Counted from the first letter of the stretch, positions 45,601-56,475 are shown. The stretch: DNA of 64,000 bases from Atopsyche davidsoni (GCA_022113835.1 JAILWY010000028.1:4935001-4999000), one strand, 5' to 3'. Made by a program: numbers and translations. The notes: a model not told the origin generated them from the letters alone.

Positions 45601-46640
45601 TTTGGTCCTTCTACAATGCATCTGCGTATTGCTGCTGCCCAATAGCAATATTATTGATCCTTCCCTTACAAAGCTCTGGCGTTTAGATCTGATTTCTGCA
45701 GTAAGCTACAGAGACAATAGTAGAAGCTTCTACAATCATTCCAAGTCCTCTACTCCATTACCGATCCTTTATACACGCTCAGGGCACAGAATGGCAGCCA
45801 TGCATAAGCAACATAATAGGGAGAGTCAGTCTCGAAAGTGTCCATTATCAAATTCGCTATTCATCACACCTGTCGTTTGTATATGCCTCTCAGTACCTGG
45901 GCATTGGTAATTTGCAGTTATTATCCTCCTTCTGCAGCAAGCTACAGAAACAATAGTAGAAGCTTCTACAATCATTCCAAGTCCTCTACTCTATTACTGA
46001 TCCTTTATACACACTCAGAGTAAAGAATAGCAGCCATGCACAAGCAACATAATAGGGAGAGCCAGTCTCGAAAGTGTCCATTATCAAATTCGCTATTCAT
46101 CACACCTGTCGTTTGTATATGCCTCTCAGTACCTGGGCGTTGGTGGTTTGCAGTTATTATCCTCCTTCTGCAGCAAGCTACAGAAACAATAGTAGAAGCT
46201 TCTACAATCATTCCAAGTCCTCTACTCTATTACTGATCCTTTATACACACTCAGAGTAAAGAATAGCAGCCATGCACAAGCAACATAATAGGGAGAGCCA
46301 GTCTCGAAAGTGTCCATTATCAAATTCGCTATTCATCACACCTGTCGTTTGTATATGCCTCTCAGTACCTGGGCGTTGGTGGTTTGCAGTTATTATCCTC
46401 CTTCTGCAGCAAGCTACAGAAACAATAGTAGAAGCTTTTACAATCATTACAAGTTCTCTACTCTATTACTGATCCTTTATACACGCTCAGAGTAAAGAAT
46501 ATCAGCCACGCACAAGCAACATAATAGGGAGAGCCAGTCTCGAAAGTGCTCATTATCGAATTCGCTATTCATCACACCTGTCGTTTGTATATGCCTCTCA
46601 GTACCTGGGCCTTGGTAATTTGCAGTTATTATGTTTTGAT
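45600..46640. repeat. 236-bp tandem array A, about four units
   Basis: Equivalent positions at 45,838, 46,074 and 46,310 are exactly 236 bases apart. Units share GCAGCAAGCTACAGAAACAA, GAAGCTTCTACAATCATTCC, CATAATAGGGAGAG and ACACCTGTCGTTTGTATATG. Half of the unit is the inverted 5' part of the SINE-like element, so the array probably arose from an inserted copy plus flank. The repeated 61-68 codon frames on both strands are array by-products. Confidence 0.92.
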
Positions 46641-47002
46641 ATAATAATTTAAATGTAAATCCGGCCCTGGTGGGAGCAGCTGACTTCCGACAGCTCGCTG
46701 AGGAGACGGAGGACTATATCCGTCAAGTGACGAGCACCTGCTCGAGACGAGTCCGGCTCATTGTAAAGTCGCGGCGAACGTTCTGCCGGTCCATCGATCA
46801 TTTTACGAAAATCATTTGTCAAAAATAATAAGGGACTGTGGTGACACGTATATAAAAATAAAAAAACTAAACATAATTACTATATTAATATTAAAAAAAT
46901 TATTACACCGCCAAAAAGTTTTTTTTTTTAGAGACTAGAGCAAATTATTAAATATTTATAGACAAGTTTGCGTATAAATTGAGTATTGATCTACAACTGT
47001 AT

Positions 47003-47203
47003 TATAATGATAAAAGTAACTTTGTATTCAGTCTTCACTTTGAGTTTATTATATTTTTTACTAAGTCATCATCAGATGCATAACTAATTTAATTTAGTTA
47101 TGCATCTGATGATGACCTAGTGTATGTGGTCGAAACTAGTAATGCAAAAGTATATAATAAACTCAAAGTGAAGACATAATACAAAGTTATTTTTATCATT
47201 ATA
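47003..47203. mobile_element. foldback element, about 200 bp
   Basis: Long inverted arms. The left begins TATAATGATAAAAGTAACTT and holds TCTTCACTTTGAGTTTATTA; the right has the complement in reverse. The centre repeats GTCATCATCAGATGCATAAC in inverted form. A half copy lies at 52,213-52,320. The motif GGTCGAAACTAGT in it is shared with the half copy. Confidence 0.8.
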
Positions 47204-47409
47204 TGCGCCATATTTTATGTCGGTGTGTGAATAATAAATAACTTTAAAAAAAAGCAATCGATTTCTATATACGAGGCAAATATCCCTTTACAAATAAATT
47301 GCTAAAGGCCAAATTAAATGAAAATACTTTGTATATAGAAATCGGTTGCTATTTTTTTAATGGTATTTATTATTCACATACCGACATAAAATATGGCGCA
47401 CCCTATATA
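47204..47409. mobile_element. foldback MITE of the GTGCGCCA family
   Basis: Ends TGCGCCATATTTTATGTCGG and CCGACATAAAATATGGCGCA, with near-complementary arms of about 68 bases reaching GCAATCGATTTCTATATAC. It abuts the preceding foldback element directly. Partial copies are at 3.3 and 45.12 kb. Confidence 0.85.
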
Positions 47410-47639
47410 TATATGTCTTGTAAAAGGTAACGATGTAATGGTTATAAGTTACAATGTGTTTTTTTAATACCCCGAACAGGTAGTATGTATATTCGCGTGT
47501 GTGTACCAATTTAAAAGAGCAGGAGGCCGCAAGCTACAAAAAAAATATCCGTAGCAATTCAAAGCAATTTTTAAAAATACCTTGCAGACGCATTACTGTA
47601 ATGCTCGAAATAAGTTCAGCGCGACGAAGGTAAAGCTCT

Positions 47640-47870
47640 AACCGTGAAATGCTGGGCATACTGCAGATGCCTGCGGGTCCTCCATCGGGGACTATCAGCT
47701 ATGTGGCATCTGCATAATTGGCATTTCGCGGTGGTGCTGCTGAAGGCTGCTCGCCACAGCCCAGTTGCTGCCGGCTCGGGTCAAGTTCGGCTCGCGTGTC
47801 CATACGGGAGGCAGTTCTATTCATAGCGCGATTCGCGTATAAATACCCCGCGGCAGACTAGTCCAAGGAA
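47640..47870 (+). promoter_or_regulatory. GC-rich block ending in a TATA-box-like site
   Basis: GC-richer segment with an open 60-codon frame of no known type. It is followed at about 47,837 by TATAAATA and, some 20-25 bases on, CAGACTAGTCC. That spacing would suit a core promoter pointing into the array to the right. No downstream gene is recognisable. Confidence 0.3.
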
Positions 47871-47879
47871 ATAACGCGA

Positions 47880-49945
47880 GCAATTATATTTGTTTTTCCA
47901 CTGACAGAAAACAAAACGCTGTGTTATTAGGCGTTTAGAAAAAATGCGAGACGTTTAGGAGGAGATTCGGTAATTGATTGGGGCGATTTTTAACAAGTGT
48001 TCTCCGGTGGGGCGTTTTCAGGAAATGTGTGATGTTGCAGGTGATCGTTGATTAGTGTGAAACATGCTCGGTCTACTTCTTTTCTAGTGAACAACCTGCA
48101 AGAGTATTGATCTCTCGTACTGCATACTTGTTTTTCCACTGACAAAACAAAACGCTGTGTTATTAGGCGTTTAGAAAAAATGCGAGACGTTTAGGAGGAG
48201 ATTCGGTAATTGATTGGGGCGATTTTTAACAAGTGTTCTCCGGTGGGGCGTTTTCAGGAAATGTGTGATGTTGCAGGTGATCGTTGATTAGTGTGAAACA
48301 TGGTCGGTCTACTTCTTTTCTAGTGAACAACCTGCAAGAGTATTGATCTCTCGTACTGCATACTTGTTTTTCCACTGACAAAACAAAACGCTGTGTTATT
48401 AGGCGTTTAGAAAAAATGCGAGACGTTTAGGAGGAGATTCGGTAATTGATTGGGGCGATTTTTAACAAGTGCTGCGTTTTCGGGAAATGTGTGATGTTTC
48501 AGCGTCTTGCTATCCGTACAGGTGATCGTCGATTAGCAACTGAAAAGCGTATAAAGAGGAAACATGCTCGGTCTACTTCTACCTGCGAGTGTATTAATCT
48601 CACGTACTACAGTTTTAGAGTATTGCATGTTTTTTTTCTACTGAAAGATGCGAGACGTTTAGGATGAGATTCGGTAATTGATTGTGGCGATTTTTAACAA
48701 GTGATCCCCGGTGGGGCGTTTTCAGGAAATGTGTTATTTTTCTGTCTTGCTATCCGTGCATTATCCGCGATTGTTGATTAGTGTGAAATATGGTCGATTT
48801 ACTTATTTTCTAGTGAACAACCTGTAAGTGTATTGATCTCTAGTACTGCATATTTATTTTTCCACTGACAAAAAAACGTTTTCAGGAAATGTGCTATTTT
48901 TCAGCAGGGAGTGAGGCCGTCTTGCTGTCCGTTCAGGTGATCGTCGATTAGCAACTGTGATTAGGATGGAAAGCGTATATAGAGGAAACATGGTCAGCCT
49001 ACTTCTTTCTAGTAAACAACCTGTAAGTGTATTAATCTCACGTACTTACTGCAGTTTTAGAGTATTGCATGTTTGTTTTTCCACTGAAAAATGCGAGACG
49101 TTTAAGAGGAGATTTGGTAATTGATTGGGGCGATTTTTAACAAGTGCTGCGTTTTCAGGAAATGTGTGATGTTACAGGTGATCGTTGATTAGCGAGTGTG
49201 AAACAAGCTCGATCTACTTCTTTCTAGTGAACAACCTGCAATAGTATTGATCTCTAGTACTGCATATTTATTTTTCCACGGACAAAACCAAAAAAATGTG
49301 TTATTAGGAATTTCAAAAAAATGCGAGACGTTTAAGAGGTTTGGGGCGATTTTTAACAAGTGCTTCCCGGTGGGGCGTTTTCAGGAAATGTGCTATTTTT
49401 CAGCAGGAAGTGAGGCCGTCTTGCTGTCCCTGCAGGTGATTGTTGATCAGCTAGTCTGGGGGTGGAAAGCGTAGAAAGAGGAAACAGTTTTCATATGAAT
49501 AACCTGCAAGTGTACTGCAGTTTTAGAGTATTGCATGTTTGTTTTTCCACTAACAGAAAACAAAATGCTCTGGAAGTACGTGGAGGGCTCCTGCTATTGT
49601 TTCTGCAAGAAGGAGTATCAGATATAAACGCCAGAGCTTTGTAAGGAAAGGATATATAATAATGCTATTGGGCAGCAGCAATACGCAGACTTTTCTTTTT
49701 AATATAAAACTGCGGGGTAGAAGGACCCACTATTCTATTTTCACGGCTCAGCATGAGTATACGCTCAGTGAAATAGTCGCCAATTTCCTCTGAGGAGAGA
49801 CACTTGATGAAGATCAGGGATTTAAAAAAAATCGAGACGTTTAAGAAGAGATTTGGTAATTGATTGTAGCGATTTTTAACAGGTGCTGAGAGTGGAAAAG
49901 GTAAAAACAATGCTACTTATTTCTAGTGAACAGCCTGCAGTTATT
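47880..49945. repeat. 236-bp tandem array B, decaying to the right
   Basis: GTGTTATTAG at 47,921, 48,157 and 48,393 gives exactly 236-bp spacing. The first units are almost identical; later ones to about 49,560 carry deletions and substitutions. Unit words: AATGCGAGACGTTTAGGAGG, GGTAATTGATTGGGGCGATT, TTCAGGAAATGTGTGATGTT, GTGAACAACCTGCAAGAGTA. A SINE-like copy interrupts it at 49,575-49,820, after which unit sequence resumes. Confidence 0.92.
49575..49820 (+). repeat. SINE-like element inserted in array B
   Basis: GGCTCCTGCTATTGTTTCTG, GGAGTATCAGATATAAACGC, AATGCTATTGGGCAGCAGCA, CTCAGCATGAGTATACGCTC, CCTCTGAGGAGAGACACTTG and a GATGAAGAT tail. Array sequence lies on both sides, so it inserted after the array formed. 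Confidence 0.75.
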
Positions 49946-50870
49946 TTTTATAATTTTTCTAATCGGAATAGTTTCTAAGGACAATAAAAAAAGTACTATT
50001 GAAATAATATTTAGCCAGTATGCTAGGTTCAAGCTTCAAAGCTCACTCTGCTTGTAGATGCCAACCGATATTGGCGAAAGTCATTTCATAATGAATAAAT
50101 AATGTAAAATGATGGAGTTTCAGGTGCACTTGTTGTTCAAGCAATAAATAATTATTTTTTCACGAAAAAACCTTTTGTTAGCTTACCTGTATGCAAAAAG
50201 GTCAATTCTGAAGAAGTCACACACATTTTCCATTGTTTCAAGTCTTTAATTCGTGCACTTTTCACTAAAACCGCAGTAATTATTACGTTTTGCGTATTTT
50301 TTAATAAATTTTTATTTTCAGTCTCACGATGAAAGTATTCTATAGATAATCATATTGGAAGTGAAAATAAAAATAGGCGATTTCATAACACCATTAAATA
50401 TTGTATAATCTATTAGAAGATGTTTCTGTTGTGTGTTTTCTTTCGGCCAGTGATTAATTTCAATCGTTTATTTAAAAAATTACGTTTTTAAATTAGAATT
50501 TATGACTAATGTGCTGCGCCGGAGAAAATCCAGCGAAACCCTGTAAGATTAATTCTAGATCATTTAATTTTCGCATATCTCACGTCTGGTTTCCGAAATG
50601 CCGATTAAAGAAAGTAACAGATAACAGGCTGTTAAATACGTCATGCTGATTCCGCAAAGTGTTAAACATAAAACTGAAGTTACCTTTACTCAATCACAGA
50701 GAACTTTATAAAACTCGCACGACATATCAAGCAGCATGGTTTCTTTCACAAAGTGCCCGATTATTATTTAATACTAAACGTATATTAAAATAAAATATTT
50801 TCTACATATATTGATTGCTTCGTGGCACGAATAAATCACGTTATAAGGAACAGCATAAATATAATGTATT
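49946..50870. other. no gene seen
   Basis: AT-rich sequence. CTTGTAGATGCCAACCGATA..TTGGCGAAAGTC near 50,050 loosely resembles 19,140-19,175. No supported frame. Confidence 0.45.
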
Positions 50871-50874
50871 ATAT

Positions 50875-50930
50875 GCTCGCAAACCTGCTCTGATGAGAGG
50901 CACACGAAGAAGAAGATTTGATAGTTGAGT
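50875..50930 (+). mobile_element. retroelement 3' tail fragment
   Basis: GCTCTGATGAGAGGCACACG followed by AAGAAGAAGA, the 3' tail shared by the non-LTR element and the SINE-like family. Confidence 0.55.
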
Positions 50931-51159
50931 GTATTATAAATTAAATTATTACTGAGATGAGTCTTGCACAAAATGTGTGAAATATCCTATTTTGGTCATA
51001 TTTATAGTGATACAAAATATTTCAGCTGATTTGAAGAAGGCAGTCAACGTGGATGCGGAATCGACTCCAGTGGCTGGAAGTCTGGATTATAATAGTAAAA
51101 CTGGCTCAGGATAAATGTTTACTCAATGGAAAAGTCCACTTGGAGAAGAAAATATGAAA

Positions 51160-51490
51160 CACACTTCATGAAGTGTAAATTCGATGTATATACGACTGGC
51201 CTAGGATTGAGATATATTCAGTGAAATACTCTGAGAAGAAGCACCTGAAGAATAAGATATGAGCATTGCGTGGATTTGCTATGTAGCTTTTCTTCTTCTT
51301 CGGGTGCCTCTCCTCATGGGAGGTTGGTGACCGTTTCCTCGAACATGTCTCTCTATCCTGGTCCAGTCTCCTCTTCCTGCTTCTTGTAGTTTTGGGGAGT
51401 GGAAAAGAAAGCGATAGCGTGTCATTGGATCTGCAAGCTTGGCGTGGTGCTGAGAGGATCACTCTAGAAATAGCGGCGAGATGCACAGTG
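51160..51490. mobile_element. two facing non-LTR retrotransposon 3' ends
   Basis: A plus-strand tail (ACTGGCCTAGGATTGAGATA, then TCTGAGAAGAAGCACCTGAA) ends near 51,265. A minus-strand copy runs from about 51,490 down to 51,285; in reverse it reads CAGGATAGAGAGACATG, GGTCACCAACCTCCC, GAGGAGAGGCACCCGAAGAA. No intact protein. Confidence 0.65.
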
Positions 51491-51599
51491 GGGCGAGGGT
51501 CTATTTCCGAAGTGTCACCATGTCACTTTCATTCAGGTGTCTGAAAAGCCGTCGAGACACGCACTCAGGCGATTCGTCAGAAACTTCTGGCTTAACCTA

Positions 51600-52920
51600 A
51601 CCTTTGAATCTGATATTGGACATATGAACTTATGAATATCTGCCTAGAAACCATACTCAAGCTATCTACGAATATATGCTTAAAATAATATGAAACTGGC
51701 ATACTGAGGCTATTATATAAATCTGCATATGTGTATACACATATCTGCTTAAAATATTATAAAACTACTATATTCTATATAACCTATCGTTTAAATCTGA
51801 TATTGAATATATGAACTTATGAATATCTGCCTAGAAACCATACTCAAGCTATCTGCATGCAAGCATACGAATATATGCTTAAAATAATATGAAACTGGCA
51901 TACTTAGGCTATTATATAAACCTGCATATGTGTATACAAATATCTGCTTAAAATATTATAAAACTACTATATTTTTATTAACCTATCGTTTAAATCTGAT
52001 ATTGAATATATGAACTTATGAATATCTGCTTAGAAACCATACTCAAGCTATCTGCATGCAAGCATACGAATATATGCTTAAAATAATATGAAATTGGCAT
52101 ACTGAGGCTATTATATAAACCTGCATATGTGTATACACATATCTGCTTAAAATATTATAAAACTATTATAACTTAATCTTGTTAAGGAACAAGGCATTTG
52201 ATTGGTGAAAATCCATTATTATAATGATAAAAGTAACTTTGTATTTTGTCTTCACTTTGAGTTTATTATATTTTTTGCATGACTAGTTTCGACCAAATAG
52301 ACTAAGTCATCATCTTACTTATCTAATCTATAACTTATAATCTATAATTAACTATAACTAGTAACTATACTAAACCTTATATAACCTATCATTTAAATCT
52401 GATATATAATATATATACATACGAATATCTGCTTTGAATTATATAAAACTACTGTACTTAACCAATTCTTTGACTGCATATGAGCATACAAATATACAAA
52501 CATTTGCTTAAAATAAGATAAAACTATTATAATTAACCTACTATTTTAATTAACCATATGAGCATACATATATATGCTTAAAATATTATAAAACTACCTT
52601 ATATAACCTATCATTTAAATCTGATATTGAATTTATAAACATCTGCTTTGAATTATATAAAACTTCTATACTATATTCTTTAAATCTGCATATGAGCATA
52701 CAAATATCAACTTAAAATAATATAAAACTACTGTACTTAACATATTCTTTAAATATGCATATGAGCATACAAATATCTACTTAAAATAATATAAAACTGC
52801 AATACTTAAAATACCCTATCCTCTGAAACTGATATTGAATATATGGACATACAAATATCTGCTTAAAATAATATAAAACCGACATAACTAACCTAATCTG
52901 ATATTGAATATATGAATAAT
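51600..52920. repeat. about 199-bp tandem array with shorter sub-repeats
   Basis: TGATATTG at 51,611, 51,798 and 51,997 (187 then 199 bases; the first unit lacks a 12-base segment). Unit words: GAACTTATGAATATCTGC, CATACTCAAGCTATCTGCAT, ATGCTTAAAATAATATGAAA. From about 52,380 the order breaks into shorter, diverged pieces built on CATATGAGCATACAAATATC and TTAAAATAATATAAAACTAC. Confidence 0.88.
52213..52325. mobile_element. half copy of the foldback element
   Basis: TTATAATGATAAAAGTAACT through TTTTTGCATGACTAGTTTCGACC and AAGTCATCATC matches the arm and centre of the element at 47,003-47,203. It lies inside the 199-bp array. Confidence 0.75.
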
Positions 52921-52984
52921 ATAAAATTACCCAGAGGCTATAAATTATTTAAGTGTTTTGAAGGGGTGGTTAGATTTTTTTATT

Positions 52985-53005
52985 TATATATATATATATA
53001 TTTTG
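52985..53005. repeat. short (TA)n run
   Basis: TA dinucleotide run between two tandem arrays. Confidence 0.7.
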
Positions 53006-53269
53006 TTTTGCATAGATGTAAAATTTACAGGAAAAAAATACTCGCGAATCAAGAAACATATGACCATTGCCACTATTTTTTTAAACTATCATAGAAACCA
53101 TTATCATGGTTATTTATAGATCATTCAGAGAAATTCACGGAGCCGTGGTATTTCATAGACTGGCTGACATAAATCATTAAAATTCAGGTTGAGTTATAAA
53201 TATACATTTTTTATAAAGTTGAGACAAACGGATATCACGAGTGTCATTAAAAGCATGTCTGAAAAAGTT

Positions 53270-54600
53270 TAACAAGTATACGCGATATCACGAATACTGA
53301 CTGAAACAGTTCTACTTTTCAGTAGAAATTACTTTCTACGGTCTGTTTGTTTCAGTTCCTTTTCACTTTTCAGGCAAGCACAAACATTGACTGAAAATGT
53401 TCTTCTTTTCAGTAGAAATCACTATCTACGATTTATTATTTTCAGTTTCTATTTTAATTTTTCAGACAAGCACAAATATTGACAGAAACAGTTATTTTTT
53501 TCAGTAGAAATCACATTCTACGATATATTATTTTCAGTGTCTCTTTTCATTTTTCAGACAATTACAAACATTGACTAAAATAATTTTTCGTTTTAGTAGA
53601 AATCACTTTCTACGACATATTTGGATCTGTATTTCCTTTCACTTTTCAAGAAAGCACGAATATTGACTGAAACAATTCTTTTTTTCAGGAGAAATCACTT
53701 TCTATGACCTTTTTGTCTTAGATTCTCCTTTCACTTTTCAAGAAAGTACGATTATTGACTGAAACAGTTCATTTTTACAGTAGAAATCACTTTCTATGAC
53801 CTATTTGACTTATATTATCTTTTCACTTTTCAAGAAAGTACAAATATTGACTGAATTTTAGTAGAAATCACTTTCTACTACATATTTGTATCAGTATTTC
53901 TTTTCACTTTTCAAGAAAGGACGAATATGGACTGAAACAATTCTTCTTTTCAGGAGAAATCACTTTCTCTGACCTATTTGACTTAGATTCTCCTTTCACT
54001 TTTCAAGAAAGTACAAATATAGACTGAATTTTTTTTTTCGTTTCAGTAGAAATCACTTTCTACGGCATATTTTTATCAGCATTTCTTTTCACTTTTCAGG
54101 GAAACACGAATATTGACTGAAACAGTTCATTTTTACAGTAGAAATAACTTTCTATTACATATTTGTCTTAGACTTTCCTTTCACTTTTAAAGAAAGCACG
54201 AATGTTGAGTGAAAATTTTTTTTTTACAGTAGAAAACACTTTCTATGATAAATTTGTCTCAGTTTCAGCTTTCACTTTTCAAGAAAGCACAAATATTGAC
54301 GGAAAAATATTTTTTTTACAGTAGAAATCACTTTCAATGATAAATTTGTCTTAGTTTCTCCTATTTCTTTTCAGGGAAGCACGAATATTAACTGAAACAG
54401 TTCATTTTTACAGTAGAAATAACTTTTTATAACATATTTGTATCAGAATTTCTTTTCACTTTTCAAGAAAGCACGAATGTTGACTGAAAAAATATTTTTT
54501 TTACAGTAGAAATCACTTTCTATAGTAAATTTGTCTTAGCTTTGCGTTTCACTTTTCAGGGAAGCACGAATATGGACAGTTATTTTTTCATGGAAATCGC
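53270..54600. repeat. about 91-bp tandem array, roughly 14 units
   Basis: GTAGAA at 53,322, 53,412, 53,504 and 53,596 gives spacings of 90, 92 and 92. Each unit has ATTGACTGAAACAGTT-like, CAGTAGAAATCACTTTCTA and CTTTTCACTTTTCAAGAAAG segments. TTTCAGTAGAAA next to TTTCTAC makes a small hairpin in each unit. Units diverge considerably from each other. Confidence 0.9.
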
Positions 54601-54639
54601 ATTCTGTGATGACTAGTTTATACTTTTTCTTCACAAGGC

Positions 54640-54780
54640 TGCCATGGGGTTCGATCCTGAAAGATCTAGATCGATCAGCTGAGCTGCCAGACTCGTCGCT
54701 GCCCTTTGGAGCGGTCATTGCAGGGCATTGTCCCAGTGGACAGAAATACACTCGTACTATTGAACTTATGATTGAATGCA
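54640..54780. other. GC-richer block open on both strands
   Basis: Balanced base composition and open in both directions (plus: WGSILKDLDRSAELPDSSLP; minus: DESGSSADRSRSFRIEPHG). Bounded on the plus strand by a plausible CTTCACAAG acceptor, but no convincing donor on either strand. Could be a relic exon. GGTTCGATCC looks like a tRNA B box, but no cloverleaf forms. Confidence 0.3.
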
Positions 54781-54913
54781 ACAAGACGAATAACTCAAAG
54801 AGCACACTTGAAGAAATTACACACACACACATATATAATTTAATATCAAGAATAGATAGTATTTTAGAATTCACCCAGTCCTTAAGGCAGTTGCTCCCAG
54901 CCTTTTAATTGTC

Positions 54914-55458
54914 CATTACCTGGCGAAATCGTGTCATTTAATTAATTTAATTGTCACTTTATTTTTCTATATAAAAAATTGTTTTTTTTACAGAGTATTG
55001 ATAAAACTACAAATTATATTTTAATATTTTTTATTATTTAATTAACGTCCATTTTCAGGGTAAAATAAAATCTTGAAGGTGTTGAAAAATTTGATAAAAT
55101 GACGACTTTTCAATACCAAAGTTTGTTAAATATATATATTTTTTTAATTTTTAAATTAATAAGACGCACATGGTTTATATTTAATCTAGTAATTCCAATT
55201 GAAAAAAAGACTTTTAAATGTTTAGGATTCTTGGAAAATGTACCGGACGAATTTCCAAATTCCTACACTTCAATCGGAAAAACACATATTTATCATAATT
55301 ATAGTAAGTTTATAAGAAATAAAAATATATTGTGTTCGAAAAAAGAGATGTATCAAACTTTTTGCATTTAATTTTTATTTATTGGTGTAGTCGATTTTTC
55401 GCAAAACGGACTAAAAAATGATCAAAAAAACTCGATTATGGGACCTAGACCCTTAATG
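54914..55458 (+). repeat. 550-bp dispersed family, copy 2
   Basis: TACCTGGCGAAATCGTGTCA to GGGACCTAGACCCTTA, same order as copy 1. It carries an open 90-codon frame (55,099-55,371) related to the one in copy 3. Copies 1 and 4 do not keep it. Confidence 0.85.
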
Positions 55459-55459
55459 G

Positions 55460-55860
55460 GATGTGGTGTTGTGGTAGTGTCTTCATATTTGATAATCCAT
55501 TGATGTCCAGCATTCAAAGCTATGCACTGCTGTATCATCTTCTGATGCCTCTTCTCATAAGAGGTTGGTGACCATTTCAGTCTCATTAATTCGACCGTAC
55601 TTCCGACCTCCATCCACCGGCACAAATTCCTTTGCAGTGCCTCTTTTCCCATCGATTTTCCCCTGGGCAATCAGCTGTAGAATACAATCAACCCATGGTG
55701 TTTTAAGGATTCTACGCATAATGGCTGTCTTGAGTGTCCAAGCTTCGACTCCATAAAAGAAAACTGAGACGATAAAACACTTGCTGAATCTCCAGCGAGA
55801 TTTCAGTGTTTTATTTCTTGAGCATAGTACTTTTCGTGCTGTTTCAATCCTCACTTTAAT
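55460..55860 (-). mobile_element. non-LTR retrotransposon, truncated and rearranged 3' end
   Basis: The minus strand encodes the end of an endonuclease/reverse-transcriptase protein: RKVLCSRNKTLKSR, VSVFFYGVEAWTL, MRRILKTPWVD, LQLIAQGKIDGKRG. These are familiar signatures of insect RTE-like/Jockey-type elements. The part between EAWTL and RRIL is deleted. Its 3' tail reads GGTCACCAACCTCTTATGAG then AGAAGATGA. Confidence 0.75.
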
Positions 55861-55894
55861 TTCCTAATCAGAATCCCAGTTTTTATTCAATCAT

Positions 55895-56475
55895 CTAACC
55901 CATAGGTTCCCAAACTATTTTGTCCCGTCGACCCCGAAATACGTTAAACAGGGGTCCGTTATATCGAGTTTTTACTGTATACCTTTATAAATAAAAACAC
56001 ACAAAACACAAATATAGTAACATTCACTAAAAAAATCAATACTTTTAATGGGAGGGATGGGTCTGATGCTTTGATAGAATATTTGGCTTCAAATAAGTCA
56101 GATTTAACTTTAAATATCCTCGCCCAGTGGTTTCCAATCTATTTCATTTTTTTTTGTAAGAAGAATAGCAACCGCACTGAAACCCTTTTCCGCGAGGAAT
56201 AAAGATGTAAAAGCTATAAAAAAACCTTTTTGCTATAGTCTATAATGCAGAATAAATAGCAGGTATATCTCTTTGAAGCCAAAATTGCTGATATCCCTTT
56301 CTAAACTGCACCTTCTTCATTAGTGCATATTCCGATCAGTTCTTCTTGAAGCATGACTTCCGATTCTTCAATGTATGGATTGATAATCCACTGTGTTATT
56401 TTGGTGATGACCTGCTAAAATGGGATTAGCGTAGACCCCCATTTACAGTTCGTGGACCCCTATTCTAACCTGTAT
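55895..56475. mobile_element. hAT-like remnant, copy 2
   Basis: ATAGGTTCCCAAACTATTTT at left and TTTACAGTTCGTGGACCCCT at right, with interior words shared with 45,098-45,470. A pogo-like fragment and CAGTGGTTTCCAATCTATTT lie inside. Confidence 0.5.
55948..55979 (-). mobile_element. pogo/Tigger-like terminal fragment
   Basis: In reverse it reads TACAGTAAAAACTCGATATA then ACGGACCCC, typical of Tc1/mariner-pogo ends. A solitary fragment. Confidence 0.5.

Noticed and set aside
46005..46495. Repeated 61-68 codon frames on both strands
   Set aside because: They recur only because the 236-bp array repeats. The two strands mirror each other and no protein signal is visible.
44863..46660. A single 1.8 kb hAT element between CAGGGGCGGACTGGC and ATCCGGCCCTG
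   Set aside because: The two ends match poorly, no target duplication is visible, and the interior is other repeats.
47880..49945. CRISPR-like reading of regularly spaced repeats
   Set aside because: The whole 236-bp unit repeats rather than short repeats with unique spacers, and the DNA is clearly eukaryotic.
54640..54660. GGTTCGATCC resembling a tRNA B box
   Set aside because: No A box at the right distance and no cloverleaf can be drawn.
54606..54908. 100-codon plus frame with a plausible acceptor
   Set aside because: Also open on the minus strand, no donor, no domain, and flanked by repeats on both sides. Kept only as an unassigned block.
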